A DNA stretch of 64,000 nt from Gymnopus androsaceus JB14 (taxonomy: Eukaryota > Basidiomycota > Agaricomycetes > Agaricales > Omphalotaceae). A program made the translations under genes and the position numbers. The stretch spans positions 1 through 64,000 of the forward strand of contig ML769637.1 in assembly GCA_009733575.1 (NCBI GenBank). Reading direction: 5' to 3'. Shown here in pieces: positions 1 through 12,800 of this stretch (position 1 is its first letter; each line of letters begins with the position of its first letter). The notes under the pieces are model-generated. The model made no database searches. It worked only from the letters and a program-made list of their open reading frames with translations, and was not told where the DNA came from.

Positions 1-59
1 GTATGCCTCTTACACGGGAAAATCTTACAACCAACTGTATGACTAAAATTGCTGACTAA

Positions 60-390
60 ATGCTGTGCTAGCTTCAGGGCGTCCCAGGGCATCTTGGGGA
101 TTCCCACGGGTAGCCCAGGAAGCCTAGGAATTTGCCCATTTCCCAGGGCACCCGAGCAACCAGGGCAGCCTAGGATTATAGCTAAATCCTGAGGACCTTT
201 GGGCTTGCTTGAGGCTAATTCCTGAGTAACTTCAGAGATACTCAAGGATCCCTAGAATTTGGCCAAAACCCTGGGCTACCTGGGGTGCTTGGGTTGCCTA
301 GTGTTGCCTGGGAATTGGCCAAATTCCTGGGCATCCCTGAGAGTGACCAGGCACACCTGGACTTGCCTGGGCTTTAGGTAGTTTTCCAGA
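60..390. repeat. CCTAGG/CCTGGG-rich low-complexity array
   Basis: The stretch is a loose array of short words built on CCTRGG, such as cctaggaatt, cccagggca and cctggggtg, with no open frame worth calling. A similar array occurs at 36,660-36,860. I see no promoter or gene here. Confidence 0.6.
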
Positions 391-402
391 TGAAAGAGCT
401 AT

Positions 403-612
403 CGGGCCGAGGTAAGTAAGTATTCAGTAGAAGTATAATAAGTATTGATGGTTAATTCAGTAGAAGAACAATAAGTAATATAAAAGATAAACAATAAGAA
501 TGAATAGGAACTTGCAAAGATTATCTGATGCTTGCTAGCGGCGATCGCTTGGCAGAGCCGACCGATCATGGTAATGTTGGTTGTAAGTATCGGAGGTTGC
601 ATAGATATAACA
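403..612 (-). repeat. Partial Ty3 LTR, same family as the LTR at 42,859-43,350
   Basis: From 403 to 612 the sequence matches 43,142-43,350 almost base for base, and both copies finish on the plus strand in ATAACA, that is TGTTAT on the minus strand, a usual LTR start. Only about the first 210 bases of the LTR (minus-strand sense) are present, so this is a truncated or solo remnant. No internal Ty3 coding sequence of the family follows it here. Bases 613-850 hold nothing I can identify. Confidence 0.75.
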
Positions 613-850
613 GTATCCCCCTCTTAGGCCTGAGCCCTCGAAGGCTTAAGTGGATATGCTATCAATGTCGGAAAATCCCTTGGTTAATAATTAGGTAATA
701 GTAAAAGAAAAGAAAAATAATTTCCTCTTTCTAAGTCTGTCACCTGACCAGCCATCAGCAGCTAGAAAATTCTAGATTTCTGACCCTGCATTGTTTCCAT
801 CTTCTTTATAAGTTGAACAATAATTTTAACTTAACCATTTTTTCCCCATC

Positions 851-1236
851 ATGACCAACTCCTCTACCGTCACAACTACCGAGACAAAAAACAAATGCAA
901 GACTGGCGGCGCGAAGGTAGCAGAGAGTTCAACAGCGGCGAGTGGATCCGAAAAGGCCGAAGCAAGTGAAGAGGGCAATAAGCCACAAGATTTGACAGTG
1001 GTTCCACCCACTCGTTCCCTCGAGGAGTTGGATGACAAAGAACTCGAAGAATTGCTGGCCGCTAGGAAGAGGAAGAGGGAAGAGGAGAAGAAGAGACAGG
1101 AAGAGGAGCGAGCTTGCCATGAGGCCGAAGAAGCTTGACGTAAGGCCACGGAAGCTGCGCAAGTGGAAGCGAGGTGCAAGGCTGCACGTCAAAAGCCAGC
1201 TGATTCCACTAAGCCTTTGCCAAATATCCCAATAAG
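851..1236 (+). pseudogene. Coiled-coil N-terminus of a retroelement-linked ORF, one in-frame stop
   Basis: The frame opens with an ATG and a Ser/Thr-rich start, then a charged coiled coil (LEELDDKELEELLAARKRKR and following Glu/Lys runs). A TGA at 1136-1138 interrupts it, but the same frame continues cleanly (RKATEAAQVEAR) to about 1236, so the stop is probably a CGA-to-TGA change. The frame then runs into a repeat end. The helical tract resembles that of the minus-strand gene at 14,186-15,052, which goes on to a Zn2Cys6-like cluster; here that part is missing. I infer a truncated member of the same retroelement-associated family. No catalytic domain is visible. Confidence 0.5.
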
Positions 1237-1720
1237 TGTTGGGGGATGTTTTGCAATTTGACCCGATAAAATCAAAGAAAAAAAAATTGCCCCAGGACAC
1301 TATTTGCCAAATATTCTGATAGGGGGTGGATCATCCTCGGGTGCTGCTGCTGTTTGATCGGCACAATGGCAAACTTGTGGATTCCATTTCCACCCTTCCC
1401 AGGGTGCTTATTTACTTGTTTTGCTAAATATTTGGCGTATTAGCTAGCTTCTGGCTCTTTTGCCAAATATTTGGCATTGTTAATGCTATTGTCAAAAGTG
1501 GCGGGATTTGTGCGCATGCCTGCCCACCGGCACTTATTTCTTAGTGTGCTCACCAGCGCTTATTTTCTTAGTGTGCTCACCAGTGCTTATTTCCTGATGA
1601 GCGCTTAATTCTAATATCTGCTACTCTTTTTATGTTTTGCTAAATATTTGGTACTCCCAATGTATCCAATATTTGCCAAATATTCAGAGTCTAGAAAATA
1701 TGAGAAATGCCCCAACAAGT
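1213..1720 (+). repeat. End fragment of the non-coding inverted-repeat element
   Basis: Read in reverse complement, 38,580-38,850 matches this stretch: the shared blocks include AATAAGTGT/GATAAGTGT, GTTTTGCAATTTGACC, the TTTGCCAAATAT words, the GGGGGTGGATCA block and the GCCCACCGGC block. It also carries several copies of GCGCTTATTT. The sequence from TGTTGGGG (1237) to CCCCAACA (1717) has LTR-like ends, but the homology to the other copy starts slightly upstream of TGT and I see no target duplication, so its class is open. Confidence 0.55.
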
Positions 1721-1853
1721 ATAGCATTCATTTACACCTGCAGGACCTATATTGTATATACAATGTATGGTTAGATAAATGATCAAAACAGTGAAATTAC
1801 AATGTGCGCATTAATAGAGTAAGAGAGAGTCAAAACTTTGCAAAATATCACGA

Positions 1854-2846
1854 TCACAAGCAGTCTGATTGTGATTTCTTCCAAGGAGGCTCTTCTGCTT
1901 CCTTGAGGAGACACTCCAAGACCCACTGCACATCCTTCAGGAGAGAGAGCCACTGAGAATCTTCATCCAACTCTAAGTCCAACCACCAATTCATGCAAGC
2001 TATGACACTGAGCAAACCGTTCCTACCAGACATGTCCAAAATGCCCCAATCACCCTCTCCAGACTGCAGAAATTCCCCGGTAAAGCTGGTTTGATGCCAG
2101 GAAGGATTGAATGTCTTCCACCAGTGGAGAAGCTCAGTTCGGAGAGTTTGTCCTTCATTAGTGGGTGTTACTTTCGTACGACCAAGTCCTATCCATGTTC
2201 CTACAGCTTTAGGATGGTCCTTGGTGGGGAGTCCCTTGCCCTGACCAACCTCTTGGAATCCCTTTGCCTCCTCTAACTGGAACCAAGCTTCCACCAATGC
2301 TTTCCAGTTCTGTACATCTTCCATCTCCTCTAAAAGATACTCCTTCATCTCCAAATACCATCCTTCACCAGTAGACTTGGGTCTACCTTTAGGTTTACCG
2401 CTTGAACTTGCGGGTGGGCGGGGAGGTTTAGAGATGGAGGAAGAGGAAGATAGTGGACCTGAGGAGGAATTGGTAAGGGTAGAACAGCCTTCAGGATAAA
2501 GATCCACAGGGACAAAGGCTTTAGCCAAAGCTGGCTTGATTCTAGGCTTTGGGCAGGATTGGCTAGAGGCAGGATCACATTCGGGTCCACCTTTGCCTGT
2601 CCTAGTAGGGGGAATCACACCTGTAGGAGAAGCAGGTGTGGCTTCTCCAACAGATGAAGGTTCCTGAGCAGGTGTGGCATCTCCAACAGATGAAGGTTCT
2701 TTAGCAGGTGTGGCATCTCCAATAGATGAAGGTTCCTGAACAGGTGTGGCATTAACAAGCTGTGGGTCCGTTGGTTCAAATAGTGTAGAACAATCAACAC
2801 TAAGCAATCGGAACACAGGGGGTTTGGCTATCAATTTAAATAGCAA
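1854..2846 (-). CDS. Uncharacterised protein, C-terminal homologue of the KDZ-cassette gene at 29.5-33.2 kb
   Basis: An uninterrupted 330-residue frame. Residues about 30-75 are an imperfect 12-residue repeat (DATPAQEPSSVG type), about 120-165 a Ser/Pro/Lys linker, and 165-325 an acidic, Trp-rich domain with HWW, SWH, GEGDW, GRNGLLSVIA and NWWLDL. The same order of motifs (WVWW, GEGDW, GQSGLLSM, LRWWF, LLALKDV) ends the long gene at 29,466-33,240, so this is a second member or a detached C-terminal half. No signal peptide or membrane segment is visible. Function is unknown. The start at 2846 is the first ATG; the protein may once have begun further upstream. Confidence 0.6.
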   Translation of the reverse strand: MLFKLIAKPPVFRLLSVDCSTLFEPTDPQLVNATPVQEPSSIGDATPAKEPSSVGDATPAQEPSSVGEATPASPTGVIPPTRTGKGGPECDPASSQSCPKPRIKPALAKAFVPVDLYPEGCSTLTNSSSGPLSSSSSISKPPRPPASSSGKPKGRPKSTGEGWYLEMKEYLLEEMEDVQNWKALVEAWFQLEEAKGFQEVGQGKGLPTKDHPKAVGTWIGLGRTKVTPTNEGQTLRTELLHWWKTFNPSWHQTSFTGEFLQSGEGDWGILDMSGRNGLLSVIACMNWWLDLELDEDSQWLSLLKDVQWVLECLLKEAEEPPWKKSQSDCL

Positions 2847-4893
2847 GGGTGCATTGTCAAAGGTTCCGCAAAGAAAATACTCTATCTGTCTCTTGAAAGT
2901 GACTGGTGTTTCTCGAAGTGATGCTGGTAGACGATTGAAGGATAGGATCTCCTTTTCTAATCAATCTATACTGATTCGGGGCAATGATAGGGGCAACAAT
3001 ATAACAATGACAACAAAAAGAACCACCAACAATATGGCTTGGTTCAACAAAGTGATTCCCAACAGTAGGGCAAAACTACTCAGGACAACAGACAGTTTGT
3101 TTCCTGTACACCTGAGCTCAGTTGCAACACATGGTTGTTTCTCGGTGGTCACACTAGACTCCTTGAAACTAAAACAACAATTTGACTTGGTATAAGTCTG
3201 GGGTTTTCACAGTTGTCAGGATTATAAGTCTCTAACGCTGGGTGCAATAAAACAACTCTCTTCCATACCACACGAAGTATTACTTTGGTTCACAAGGGAG
3301 TGGTATCTTTCCTGTCTCAGCCATAGCTACGTCAACAAGGATTCACACTAGCAACAAATGAGGTCCAAAGGTAACTTGTTTTGCAAAGGAAATATAGCTA
3401 GGCTTTTATACTATTCTCGGCCAGACGCTGGTTAAATAATAAGGTACTTTGAGAATCCGGAGAAATGGTACAACTTATTCAGAAAAGGAGAAATTATAAT
3501 AAAGTAGTCCATATATGCATATATCTGCAACCCTAATGTCTGTTCATCTGCTTCTTATGGGCATTATACCCTATTTCTATCTGGGTTATACACCTTTGGT
3601 CCTTTCCTGGGCGACGCGTACTGCTATATAGCTGACACATGTCCAGTGCCATGCTCACTAATCCCATCATAGTTCTGTTTCTTGTTGTAACTTATTGTGT
3701 CCTCCTTTCCCTCTTTCATATTATCATTCTCCATCCTCGTAGCTTTCCAAACATACCCATATCTCTATATCCCTGCAGTATATTCATGCAGGAAAACACC
3801 AACTAATGTACGGTGTTATTCTCCTAGCTCGAATCTCTGTCTATTACGTGTCGTTTCTTCCATTTCTTGGCAGACACGTATGCCTTCCGATACTGGTACA
3901 CATCACTTCAAGGGTCTACGTATACTCTCTTGGCTTCATCAATCCTCCTGTTCTTGTTTCGTTCTTTCAGCATACGCCGGTTATCCATTTTTTCGGTGCC
4001 AAACAGATTATTAGCGCTTCCTTGGTATCAAGCTTCGAAGTATCCTTTGGCTATCATGACAATCTCGGCATCAGCCCACTGGAATTGGTTCTGTCCCGTT
4101 TCGCAAAGTTTATATCCTTCCATAATCCCTGAATTACTTGTCTTCAGAGTGTATCCTTTGGAGCTCAAGTCTATGTGGGTGATGTGCCTCTTTTAGTATG
4201 AGTTCTGGCGTTGACATGCCAGTAAGACTCCGCTACCGGACTACGGATTCCTACAAACTACTTAGAGCTGATATTCAGTTCAATACCGTGGCTCTGTTGG
4301 TCCAAGTACTTCCACACTTATTAGACTTGCTACAGCTGTCAGCTCGGGCTCACTATAGCTCTCTTATACCGTCTCTAGAAGCAAACTTGTCAAGAATTGC
4401 GTTCTCAAGGTCTTGCCAAAAATTCGGCGTATTATCTCCCCCAAACTAAAAGTACTGACCATCCTCAGTCACTTCTAGAAGTCTTGGTTTGATGTCCATA
4501 GACTGGTATCCCATCAATTTATCCACTTTGTTTTCAAGGGAACTTCTACCATTCTGTGCTAGTCTATACTGCCGTTATTGATCATTGCCGCGTGGTCCAT
4601 CAGCTTCTCCAATCATATTCAGTGTTTTGACACTCAAATTTTGATTGGGCACTCCCTAGTAAGTACTTTGATTAACTTTTTAGACAAGTTCACCATTAAA
4701 GCACTTCTTTTCCATCATACGTTCTCAAGTCCCTGCTTTACCTTTTCAGGTATATCACAGCAAACCCTTTTTCATGGTTGCTGATTCAGCGTGACTTGGT
4801 TGGTCATATTTAAACAGTTTGGGTTTAAAATTTTTGTTCTCATCTTTTCCTTTCCTACTTTCACCATCTCTGCCACTTTCGTCTCTATTCACA
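2847..4893. other. Unassigned stretch, no recognisable gene
   Basis: Several short plus-strand frames (about 3,700-4,450) look faintly exon-like, with pyrimidine tracts and AG ends between them, but I cannot join them into a protein or recognise a family. TA-rich words at 4,800-4,830 may be the promoter of the next gene. Treat as decayed sequence. Confidence 0.4.
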
Positions 4894-7761
4894 ATGTCCA
4901 TGGCCCGTTTTAACAATCAAGTCTGGTCTGACTCGCCTTCCACCTTCTTTCTTCCGTGGTCGCGAGAGACTAGTCCTGCTAACACTGCTATTTATCTTTG
5001 TAATTGTTGTTCTGCCTTTGACCTCCGCATATTTGAGGACCCCGCTGTTGCAATCCTTTCAATTCATTCTGATCCTGAAGCCAGTCCATTCATTATCAAG
5101 GGACAGGTTATTCCACCTTCTTCCACTTATCCAGCCTGTCTTGCTGAGTGGTTCCCAACACATCCACAAGCTGATTTTACTTTTGCTGATGGGTGGCACC
5201 TACATGCTCATTGCTTCTTTTTGGCCCATGCCCTTCATTGTTTTGAAGCTTGGGTGGGGACCAATGAGGCGTGTGATCTGCCCATTGCTCTCGCAGATTT
5301 TATGGTTCATTTGGAGCCCTCTTTGGTTTGTTTTTGTCTTTTGTTCTCTTTTAGTCTTCTTTGTCTTTCTAACACTCTATTTCTTTCAGAACTACATCTT
5401 CACGAATTGGATAGCTTGAGTTAATTGTCCAACCTTCGCCGTCTTCCGTTACTGTTTTGCTTTCTCTTTTCTGGCCGAACACACGTTTCCGCCCTTCCAT
5501 CGTTTCTGGTTGGAGCCCCTTAATCTGGGTGCCGACTTTTTACAGGGTGTCCAGGTCCGTTTTTTTGTTTCTTTCCTACTTCAGCTATCCTGCTCATTTA
5601 TCACATTTTTAGGTGCGTATCTTGGAGTTAGGGGTCACTACGGCCATGCCTACTCCTATTCCGTTTGATCCTTCAACTGCTGAGGGTTGCCACCTTGCTC
5701 TGTCGCTTCCGCCTCAGGATCTTGAAGTGTTTCCTCCTGCGCTTCTTGCTCCTCGCAATATAATTTCTTTGGTTTCAGCTCCTCCACCACCTAAGGTGGA
5801 TTCTCCTGCCAAACCTGCCGCTGCTACGAGCGTCTCTACTGCGACTCGAGTCCGCATGCCTCCAAAGGCAACTGCTTCCGTGGGGACTTTACCCGTATCA
5901 CCCAAGGTGACAAGATCCGCACTGCATTTTGAGGCGAGACTGCATAAGGTTGCTCCTAAGGTAGTTCTCCTCTTCCTTTTTATGTGCTCAACTCATTTTT
6001 CTTTCTTTTATTTTCTTTTAGCAACCGCTCGTCCTTTTGAAGTCCACTCGTTGTGTGGCTACTTCTAAGTTGACACGTTCCGCTTCCAGTATGTCTTTTT
6101 CTCTTTTGCTCTTCAAGTTCCAACAATTTTATTTTATTTTTTCTAATTGTCCCTTTTTGCGCCTTTTAGATTCTTCTTCCAATGGTGAAAGCGAGGAGGA
6201 AGAAGATGAGCTTGAGCCCTCTCCTCCAAAACACTCCACTGTCTCACGCAAGCGTCATCGTTCTCCTTCCATGGCTTCCTCCAATTCTTTGGAGGTGAGC
6301 TCTCCCGAGAGTGAAGCTCCCATTGCAAAGAACATTCCCGCGACTTGTAGTACCGTTGCCAAAGCCAATCTGACTTCCAACCCAAAAGGGAAGCAAAAGG
6401 CTTGTGCTTGTTCTACATCCCCAGAGATTTCTGCTCCAGTTAAGGTTTGCTTTTCATTTTTCCTTTTGTCAATCTTTCTGACTTATTGTGTTTCAGGGAA
6501 GGCCTGTAAAAAGGCCCAGGACTAAAGTTACCGTCAAGGAAGAGGTTAAACCTGCTGCCAAGGTCAAGAAGAATGGCAAGAAGGCGAATCATTTCACCAA
6601 TTCTTTGCTTTTCCCTCCTCGGGATGATTTGGAGGATTTCCCTTCCCTTCAGGTCAATTCCAAAGGACTGGTAACTTTGTCTTGATTCCGTGTCAAGGCC
6701 TCGAGTGTCCGGTTTGTGCAACCTTTCGTCAACGCCAATACTTTCCCCATATGTTACTTCTTTTTCCTCTTTTTACTTATATCTGAACTTGTTTCGTTTA
6801 TAGAACAATACACTCCCACAAAACCTGCAAGTGCCCTTTTTCAATATTGGGCCTAGGTTGTCAGACTTGGGAGTGGTCCTTACACATGACCACGTAGGGT
6901 ATACGCTTGAGGAATTACAGCTTGTAAACCGTCCATTGGACTTGGTACGTCGCATTTTTCCTTTTTATCTCTTCATTCTATTGATTTAGCTGTCTTTTAG
7001 CTTGGTCTGAGCTCGTCTCCTGCATTCCTTGCCAAATCTGTAATATCAAATGTTCTCCAAATACGGAAAGGCTTGGTGGCAAGTGTGCCCCTTGTATTAT
7101 GGGTAAACAACCCTGTAATCTTCGCCGTGGAATGGCTGAATATTTGGAGGGTTTGGATTGCATGTATCGGCACTTAGACCAGTGTCCTGCCGGTGCGACT
7201 TTTTACTTACGTATTTCATTTCATTCTTACCAAACTTTTACTTTTGCAGCGTTTCAAGATGTCCTTTCTGAAGCTCAGCGGCTCCGTGTAATTCACAGTC
7301 ATGCCGTTGACATCAGTCATCACCATCAGGAGCTCATTCGCCAAATCGAATATGACTTCCTTGCTACCATGGCTTGTTTGCAGTCTGCCAGGTCCGACAC
7401 TGCCATTGTTCTCCACCAACTGGTGCAGTCAGCTCCTGAACATGTCCGTCTCTCGCTCGACAACCTTTCCTTTCTCGCAACGGCGTTCGGATGGAACTCG
7501 ATTTTCAACCTTCCAGACTTGTTGGCTTCTCTCGAAGTCAGGAACCAGCTTCTCAATGTTGGGAAGGAAGATGAACCGGATGGGTCTCCAGTTGATTCGT
7601 CATCTGGTGAACCCAGTGGTTTGGGGTCTGCCCAGGTGCCGGATGCTGTGGCTTCAGGAGCGGAAGCAAACACTCAACCTGACGCGTCAGCTAGTTTGAT
7701 TGTTCAAGACGACGTTTCGGGCCAAGTTGCCAGACCTTTGAGTGCTGTTCCCGATTCTTGA
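4894..7761 (+). pseudogene. Intron-rich ORF with a Zn2Cys6-like cluster, probably decayed
   Basis: ATG at 4894 (MSMARFNNQVW) opens a 144-codon exon. Further exons can be read at about 5390-5551, 5613-5960, 6022-6088, 6170-6444, 6497-6747, 6804-6943, 7000-7191 and 7249-7761, with short pyrimidine-rich introns between them. The middle is acidic then basic with nuclear-type Lys/Arg runs (RKRHRS). Residues from 7,020-7,110 give CIPCQICNIKC, ten residues, then CAPCIMGKQPC, a C-x2-C-x6-C-x10-C-x2-C-x6-C spacing like fungal Zn2Cys6 clusters. TGA codons at 5417-5419 and 6683-6685 lie in otherwise continuous frames, and the join into the cysteine exon needs a frame change, so I call it broken. A DNA-binding role is inferred from the cluster only. 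Confidence 0.45.
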
Positions 7762-8393
7762 GACACAGCGGCATAGCAAATTTTCTATCATCTTTTCGTA
7801 TCATACATATTGCACATCATATCGTATTGTAGTACTGTAGTCTTTTTAGACTACTAGTACTTATATCTCTTTCACAATGTATATCATTTTGCCTCCTTTC
7901 AATGGGCTAAAATAATTCCGTGTGTTGAATGAGCTTAAAATTTCATCCGACTGAGTTATGAAATTTATGGCCGCTTCACCTTCTAGAAACGAAGTTAAGG
8001 CAAATTTTGCAGTCTGCACATTTTAAGTTTGTGCTCAGGCCGACTTTGCGATTCCGATTAGGTCCCAAATAAGGGAATTCTTATCAATCTCTTTGCCAGA
8101 ACCTTTTTCCTATGTTTCCTGTCCATGCTGTCTTCCTGCCTGCAAGTAGATTTGTGAGACAGTTTGCTCCTCGTAACAAGAGGTCTACTGCAATTTTCTT
8201 GATGCATAAGCGTTTTCTAGTGCAACCCTGTACCCTCTCCCCTAAACTAAATATCTCAACTGTCCTCAGTTGATTTGTCTTATCCGGTTTGTGGTATAAA
8301 AGGTGTTTCTCGTTTCTCGAAACCATATCCCACTACTTCTCTACATTTTCTGCCCAGCATTCAACTTTTTCTTTACATCTCAACTCAAAACAG
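7762..8393. promoter_or_regulatory. Intergenic region with TATA box for the 8,394 gene
   Basis: No coding sequence is evident. TATAAAAG lies at 8295-8302, about 95 bases before the ATG at 8394, with a CT-rich leader (tttctttacatctcaact) between, as is usual for mushroom promoters. The rest of the stretch shows nothing notable. Confidence 0.5.
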
Positions 8394-10464
8394 ATGGCTT
8401 CTGAACTCGCGGCATGTGCTAAAGACATTGAAGACGAACTTCTCTCCATGGAAGAAGCCCTTGATGCTCAAGATGCTGTCTTCTCCAAGAAGGGGAAGGA
8501 TATATCTTCCATGCGTCAACTCGTTGCTGATGCCTTGGCACATCTTCATGAAGCCTTGGTATGTCCGCCTATTCTGTTTTCTATTACATCTTCATGTTTC
8601 TTCCTTCGCAGTCCAAGAAGGTTACGCTTGAAAAAGCTGCCTGCTCCAACTATTTTGTCAAAGTCTACTCTCAAGGAGTGACTGTTCTTCATTGCATCAA
8701 GGACACTTATCCCGATCTCGAAGCTTCCGTCAAATTCAATATTCACAAAGCATTCAGTCAGCAACTTGTATCTGCCCATGTAGGTTTACATCTCCCTATT
8801 TTCACTCTTCATTCCTTTCTAATTTTGTTTTTCAGAAGGACAAGAAAAAACTTGGTATGTTGTTAGGCAACTACCATAGTATGTCCCTTTCTGAAGCTCA
8901 AGCTATTGCAGAAGAAGTTGCTGCAGCTTCTCAGAGTAACGCGATCATCTTCAATGACAAGGGTGAGGTATGTATCCTCCTTCGCATAATTCTTTTCACT
9001 GCATTTCCTCTAATACGTGCTTTTCATAGTCTGAACCTGTTTCGCAACGCAAGAAGTCCAAGAAGCGTACTCATGAGGCTAATGCTGTATGTCATCATTC
9101 CCCTTTTTCATTCTGCTCTAGTTTTGGATATTTATTGGTTTTTCTCCTAGCCCGAAGGCTTGCAAGATATTGACCTTTCCCAAAACTGTAAGCGTCTCCA
9201 CCTCAAGATCGCAGATACACATGAGGAAACTGACAGTAAGTCTTTTAGTTGCTCTTCTCATTCTCACGTTGGCTAGTATGGAGGTCAACAACGAGGTGGA
9301 GGCTGGTACTGCTTCCGACTCTCAATCTGCTGAGACCAACCATTCTCGCTCTTCACCCACAGCTGATGTCGAGGATGGTTCTCCATCTGAGGCCTCTGAT
9401 GAGGGTCCCTCCTTTCGCACTGGTACTAGCTTCATCATCAATTTCGCCCAAGAGCCTGATTATCAGTATTTCTTTGGCATACTGGCAGAGCCAGATCATC
9501 ATCGAGACAATAGTTCCATTCCTCCCAATGAAGGTGTTTTTATCATGGGTCCTCTCAAAGCGAATCCTGCGTATTTGCATCCTTCTCTTTTTACGGCCCT
9601 TCCATCTGGTGAAGTTCCTCCTCCATACGCTTTCACTTCCGGTGATACTTCTTCTCCTGGCGCCTGCATGTTAATCATTGACATGGGTAATCCTTTTGAG
9701 GAGCGCGGTTAGTGTCAGCGCATGATTGTTACACCTCATCATGGTGTTCTCCATCCTATGTTAACTCCCGAACGTTCTCCACATCTATTCCAATTCCCTT
9801 GCTTGCCCAAAGTCTGTCAGTCGTGTCAGGTTTCCAACGTTCCAACTGACACTTTACGTCAATGCGTTATTCCTAATTTCCCGTTCATCTTTCCGCTGGG
9901 GAACTGGATGCCTCCTGAGGTTGCCAAAATTTGACATCTTCGCGTCGAATGCCGTCAAATGTTTCTAGAATATCTTGCCCCTATTCTTCATGGTGGTGTC
10001 TGGGATGGTGCTCCCTTTCAGACACAGTGCAGTTTCCGGGATGCAGAAGACCGCCTCCGCCTAGTCCTTAATCCTATTAGTGATCATGGTTTCAGTGTGT
10101 GCAACATTACTGATCAACCTTTGTAGTGGAACAAGCTCAGCGGGAGAATCCTCTTGCTATGGAGCTTCTTGAATCCATTGCCTCAAAATCTGTTACCAAA
10201 CTGTCCGGCCTTCCTATTCCTGCTTTGCGTGCCATGATGAATTTTCATCGTGTCGAGTATTTGCATAACATTGAGCTGGCTCGTCTTTATGCTCAACATG
10301 CCAAAGCCAGTCATTCCATTTGTGACCAGGCTCTCGCCAATCTCACCACAAAACTTTCCATCGAGGCTGAACGCATCAATCCTCCAATATCCGAATCTAC
10401 TCCCCAGGTTTCAGGAAATGATGAGATGTCAAGTCTCGATCCCCCTGAGCCTCCTTCGGCTTGA
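8394..10464 (+). pseudogene. Unknown intron-rich gene; first half well formed, second half interrupted
   Basis: ATG 8394 starts MASELAACAKDIEDELLSME, an acidic helical protein. Five introns with good ends can be placed (after ...LHEAL, ...LVSAH, ...DKGE, ...HEANA and ...HEETDS), giving a model to the TAG at 9710-9712 that ends in GNPFEERG. Beyond it the same frame stays open (9722-9931, with CQSC), passes a TGA at 9932-9934 (CGA-type) and continues to about 10,123. A neighbouring frame then runs 10,126-10,464 as a helical tail resembling the end of the 4,894-7,761 gene. Either the gene ends at 9712 with a relic downstream, or one longer ORF is broken. No known domain is seen. Confidence 0.45.
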
Positions 10465-10896
10465 AGTATCTCTTAGCTAGGTCATTCGTCTTCTGTATCA
10501 GTTTTTCACGGTTTTTACACCCATCCTTTGGCTTCTCATAACTGATTTTATCACATATATCCATCATTTTCACTTTTCTGATGTTTTTCTTCTATTGCAG
10601 TTTTACCTGCCTCACACTCATTCACCTCTTTTTCATTCCGAGACTTCCATTCTGTCCCTATTTCTCTTTTTACCTCATTGTACCATTATCATTTCGCGGG
10701 GTTATCAAACTCGTTATTGTATGTAGAGTGTAGAATTCAACTTCCACTGTCCTAATACAATTTCCGGTTTGCCATGCATTTTAAGACTGCGAGTAGTCTG
10801 AATTCTTGACTTATTGGTTACGCGGAGCCGGGTTTTGTGTCCAAGGGATATCAAAACCCCTGTTTATCTGACCAAGAACCGCTGAACTCATACGAT
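10465..10896. other. Unassigned 430-bp gap
   Basis: AT- and pyrimidine-rich sequence between two convergent decayed genes. I see no gene, repeat family or RNA. Confidence 0.4.
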
Positions 10897-12800
10897 TCAG
10901 TCATTTTTAGCATGACTTCTCATTTGACATGTTGTAACTGCATCCTCATCCTCATCTGAGTTATCATCAAACTGCCAATCATCATTTCTAATGACCGTTT
11001 GATCATCTTCAAAGCTATAATCATCGTTATCGTCTTCCAGCGACCACAAGTTTGGGATTGCATTGAAAATATAATGCTGCCCATCAGGCTCCATCTTTTC
11101 GTCCTCTTCGACCATCGTTTTCAACTGTTCTTCTGATAGGTCAATAAGTTCATGAATGTTATCTGGTAACTCAATAGGTTCGTATCACGCAATATGCGGT
11201 AAACACCTAAAAGCTCCAATCTTTCCTCTCAGTACTGTTCCATCCATTTCTGCTACCACATAGGAACCTCCACGCATTCTGCGAATCACAATCATGGGTC
11301 CCCAGTATCGCAGAAACATTTTATGGTCCAGATTCTTCTCTATCGTAGTATTTCTAACTCGGATCAACTGCCCAGGTTTGAAATTCCAGTCTTTTATCAC
11401 ATGTCGATACTTCTTCTCAAAGTCTCGCAATTCCCGACACTTATTTTCGTTGATTCTTTCTCTTACTCTCTGTACAAAGGTATTGTGTTTTGACAAAGCC
11501 TGCACACAGTAACCAATTAATTCTTCCCTGGTTAGGACCCGATTTGGCGGATTAACCAGCCAAGTGGACTTTACAATACCGAAGGGAAGTATGGGTTCTG
11601 CTCCCATACATAAGAAGTAAGGTGAGCACCCTAAGCCTCTTCTAGGAGTGATCCAATCTGCCCATAGTATTGGTTTGAGAAACCAGAACCATTGTTTCAC
11701 ATCTCCTGCAGTACACTTAGCTAGTGCTTGTCTTAAGTCGAAGTGTGCTCGTTCAATTTTCCCGTTTCCCTGGGAATTATATGCTGATATACTTATTCCA
11801 CGGATTCCATATTTTTCACCTAACCATTTCAGCATGTTTTTTCATCTGCAAGGCATTATCCATTACTACTTCTTCTGGACAACCCCATCTGCATATTACG
11901 TCTTCAAAGAACCATTCGCCTAATGTGCGTGCATTCTCCTGTCTCAATGCTCTAGCTTCAGACCATGATGATAATGCACATCTTCCATGCACAATATATT
12001 TGCATCCATTGCTAGGTGGTGTCATGTTGATAGTATCCACATGCACTTTCTGGAATAACAAGGGAGTATGGGTTACCACAGGTGGTATTTTGATCATCTG
12101 CAGTTGGTGATGCTGGCAGGGTAGGCACGACTTGACATACCATACTACGTCTTTATTGATGTCTGGCCACCAGAACCTCTTTTCAAGAATCCCCTGCATA
12201 GCAAACACTCCTTTGTGTCCCAAACAATCATGGGCTTGGTATAACATTCCCATTCTATCCTCACGATCAACCACTAATTGTGGCTGGTCTGGGAATTCTT
12301 GTTGTCTATGGTACAATTTTCCTTCATCATTTAGGAAGAAGTTTTCCGTTTTCCTCATAAATTTCACAAAGTCTTTTTCTGTCATCTCATCCTTTATTGA
12401 CAATTTCTCGCTTTGAGAGGCATTATGCCAGTCTTTGATCTGTGGGATAAGCTGATCTAATGTATTCCCAGCTTCCGATCTGTGTTTTTCTGTATACAGA
12501 TTTTTAGTTTTGAAATCCTCATCCAGTTCTAGAATCAAGGATTTCTGGAATACAGAAAGGGCTTGACCTTTCTGTTCATAAATATGAGCGCGTGTTAACT
12601 CGAACTCATGCTCTTCATCTGCTTCTTCTTGCACATTGTCCTCAAAGTCTTGGATCAACGTAGCTATTTCTGCTAGGTATCCTCCTTGCGTATCGATTTT
12701 GTGCTTAAACTGTTCAAAATCATATGGTTCTTCCGTTACCCCGTTTCCCATACAAAACTTTACAGGTTTCCTGTCATCAACCTCTTCATAACTCTCTGGA
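10897..12800 (-). pseudogene. Ty3/gypsy-type integrase fragment (non-chromodomain lineage)
   Basis: Minus-strand frames 12,751-11,816 and 11,835-11,185 together encode an integrase. The H2C2 zinc finger is HDCLGH about 30 residues before SCLPCQ. The catalytic triad is visible as VHVDTINM, EVVMDNA and [10 protein letters not shown] one-base shift near 11,830 separates the second Asp from the Glu. A TGA at 11,185-11,187 (CGA-type) interrupts the tail, which continues as an acidic segment to 10,897. Coding can be followed upstream to about 12,800, where it meets a plus-strand Ty3 fragment head-to-head. No reverse transcriptase is attached, so this is a truncated, inactive copy of a lineage different from the chromovirus pieces nearby. 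Confidence 0.75.
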